Below, in pieces: positions 63,546 through 64,000 of a stretch of DNA of 64,000 nt. The stretch covers positions 3,493,583 through 3,557,582 of the forward strand of contig JAHCIA010000001.1 in NCBI GenBank assembly GCA_026129465.1, given 5' to 3'. The DNA comes from Flavobacteriales bacterium. Its GTDB lineage: Bacteria; Bacteroidota; Bacteroidia; Flavobacteriales_F; PHOS-HE28. A program made the position numbers and the translations under genes. Position 1 is the stretch's first letter. Every line of letters begins with the position of its first letter. The notes beneath the pieces are model-generated. The model saw only the letters and a program-made list of their open reading frames with translations, was not told the origin of the DNA and searched no databases.

Positions 63546-64000
63546 TTATCGATCACTGACGATCAGCGGCATGACCACCCTGCGGTCCTGCTCCAGGATC
63601 GACAGCAGATACCCACCCGCAGGGAGGTTGGTCAGGTCCGACCGATGCACCGGCCCAGTGGCCAGTTCCTTCATGACGGAGCGCCCCAAGGCATCGTAGT
63701 AATTCAGATGGACCGTACCCGGGCCTAGTCCTTCCACCACCAATAGGTCTTGGGTGGGGTTCGGGAATATGCGGATCCCAGGCGTGCCATGCTCGGGCAT
63801 GGCGGTGGACAGGCCGCATCCCGTGGCGGTCAGCAGGCTCGCCCGAAGGCCATTCAGTACCCCGTTCATGTAGGTACATTGTTGTGTGGTGAACATGCTG
63901 AGGCAGGGCGCATAATCGAGGAAGTTCTCGAATTGTGTCAAGGTGCCGCATTTCTGCAGGTTGCTATTCCCGCAGCTCCAGGTCGGGGAATCGGTATTGG
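63546..64000 (-). CDS. M43-like secreted metalloprotease with T9SS tail, 3' part only
   Basis: The frame runs off the right edge; about 151 residues remain. The visible part has ENFLDYAPCLSMFTTQQ, which matches the Met-turn end of M43 (pappalysin/cytophagalysin) metalloproteases, followed by NGLRASLLTATGC. The zinc motif itself would lie beyond the window. The last ~80 residues are a type A T9SS sorting domain (IRIFPNPTQDLLVV, ALGRSVMKEL, PAGGYLLSIL). The family call rests on this short segment. Confidence 0.7.
   Translation of the reverse strand, partial: NTDSPTWSCGNSNLQKCGTLTQFENFLDYAPCLSMFTTQQCTYMNGVLNGLRASLLTATGCGLSTAMPEHGTPGIRIFPNPTQDLLVVEGLGPGTVHLNYYDALGRSVMKELATGPVHRSDLTNLPAGGYLLSILEQDRRVVMPLIVSDR

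Overview
The window looks like chromosomal DNA from a GC-rich member of the Bacteroidota, most likely a Flavobacteriales-type lineage. The reasons are several proteins with type IX secretion (T9SS) C-terminal sorting signals, a gliding-type CHU_C C-terminus, a CarboxypepD_reg-type TonB receptor, a DUF3822-rsmD-coaD cluster, and recurrent TAnnTTTG-like promoter boxes in place of good Shine-Dalgarno sites. I saw no rRNA, tRNA, CRISPR array, transposase or phage gene. Everything here is by-eye reading; no database search was run.

Layout. 1-7.3 kb: the 5' part of an exported catalase-peroxidase, a CFA-type methyltransferase, an SDR and an MDR oxidoreductase, a small membrane protein, and a complete arsenic operon (arsR-arsM-arsC-acr3) with a visible palindromic ArsR operator. 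7.3-15.5 kb: an LptF/LptG permease, tgt, a TPR-adenylyl cyclase, a glycosyltransferase, an ECF sigma factor, rsmG and an M61-like peptidase. 15.5-21.6 kb: two T9SS cargo proteins, the larger (1497 aa) with no visible signal peptide. 21.8-31.3 kb: an ABC exporter, an SRPBCC protein, pyrE, a NUDIX hydrolase, a tightly overlapping five-gene stack (membrane protein, DUF3822, rsmD, coaD, TlpA-like) and a RecD-like helicase.

31.3-42.5 kb is a compact natural-product operon on the minus strand: a hybrid NRPS-PKS (A-PCP-KS-AT-ACP-aminotransferase), a terminating NRPS module (C-A-PCP-TE) and an Sfp-type phosphopantetheinyl transferase. Domain order predicts an amino-acid starter, one malonyl extension, transamination of the beta-keto group (a beta,gamma-diamino acid), coupling to an aliphatic amino acid, and release by the thioesterase.

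42.8-56.9 kb carries three very large secreted repeat proteins. Two are tandem paralogues with a gingipain-fold (C25-like) N-terminus that seems to have lost its catalytic residues, followed by long arrays of a 39-residue four-cysteine repeat, thrombospondin-3-like calcium repeats and a T9SS tail. The third, convergent, has about twelve 80-residue repeats, a PKD-like domain and a CHU_C tail. The nucleotide repeats are near-identical, implying recent tandem duplication. 57-64 kb returns to housekeeping genes: pfkA, a TonB receptor, an L,D-transpeptidase, purE/purK, an outer-membrane barrel and the 3' end of an M43-like secreted metalloprotease.

Two features cut across the window. Short heptamer or octamer tandem arrays, mostly arranged as inverted repeats, sit between genes, and one lies in frame inside the PKS. 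Boxes of the form TAnnTT(T/C)G lie only a few bases before several start codons, suggesting leaderless transcripts.
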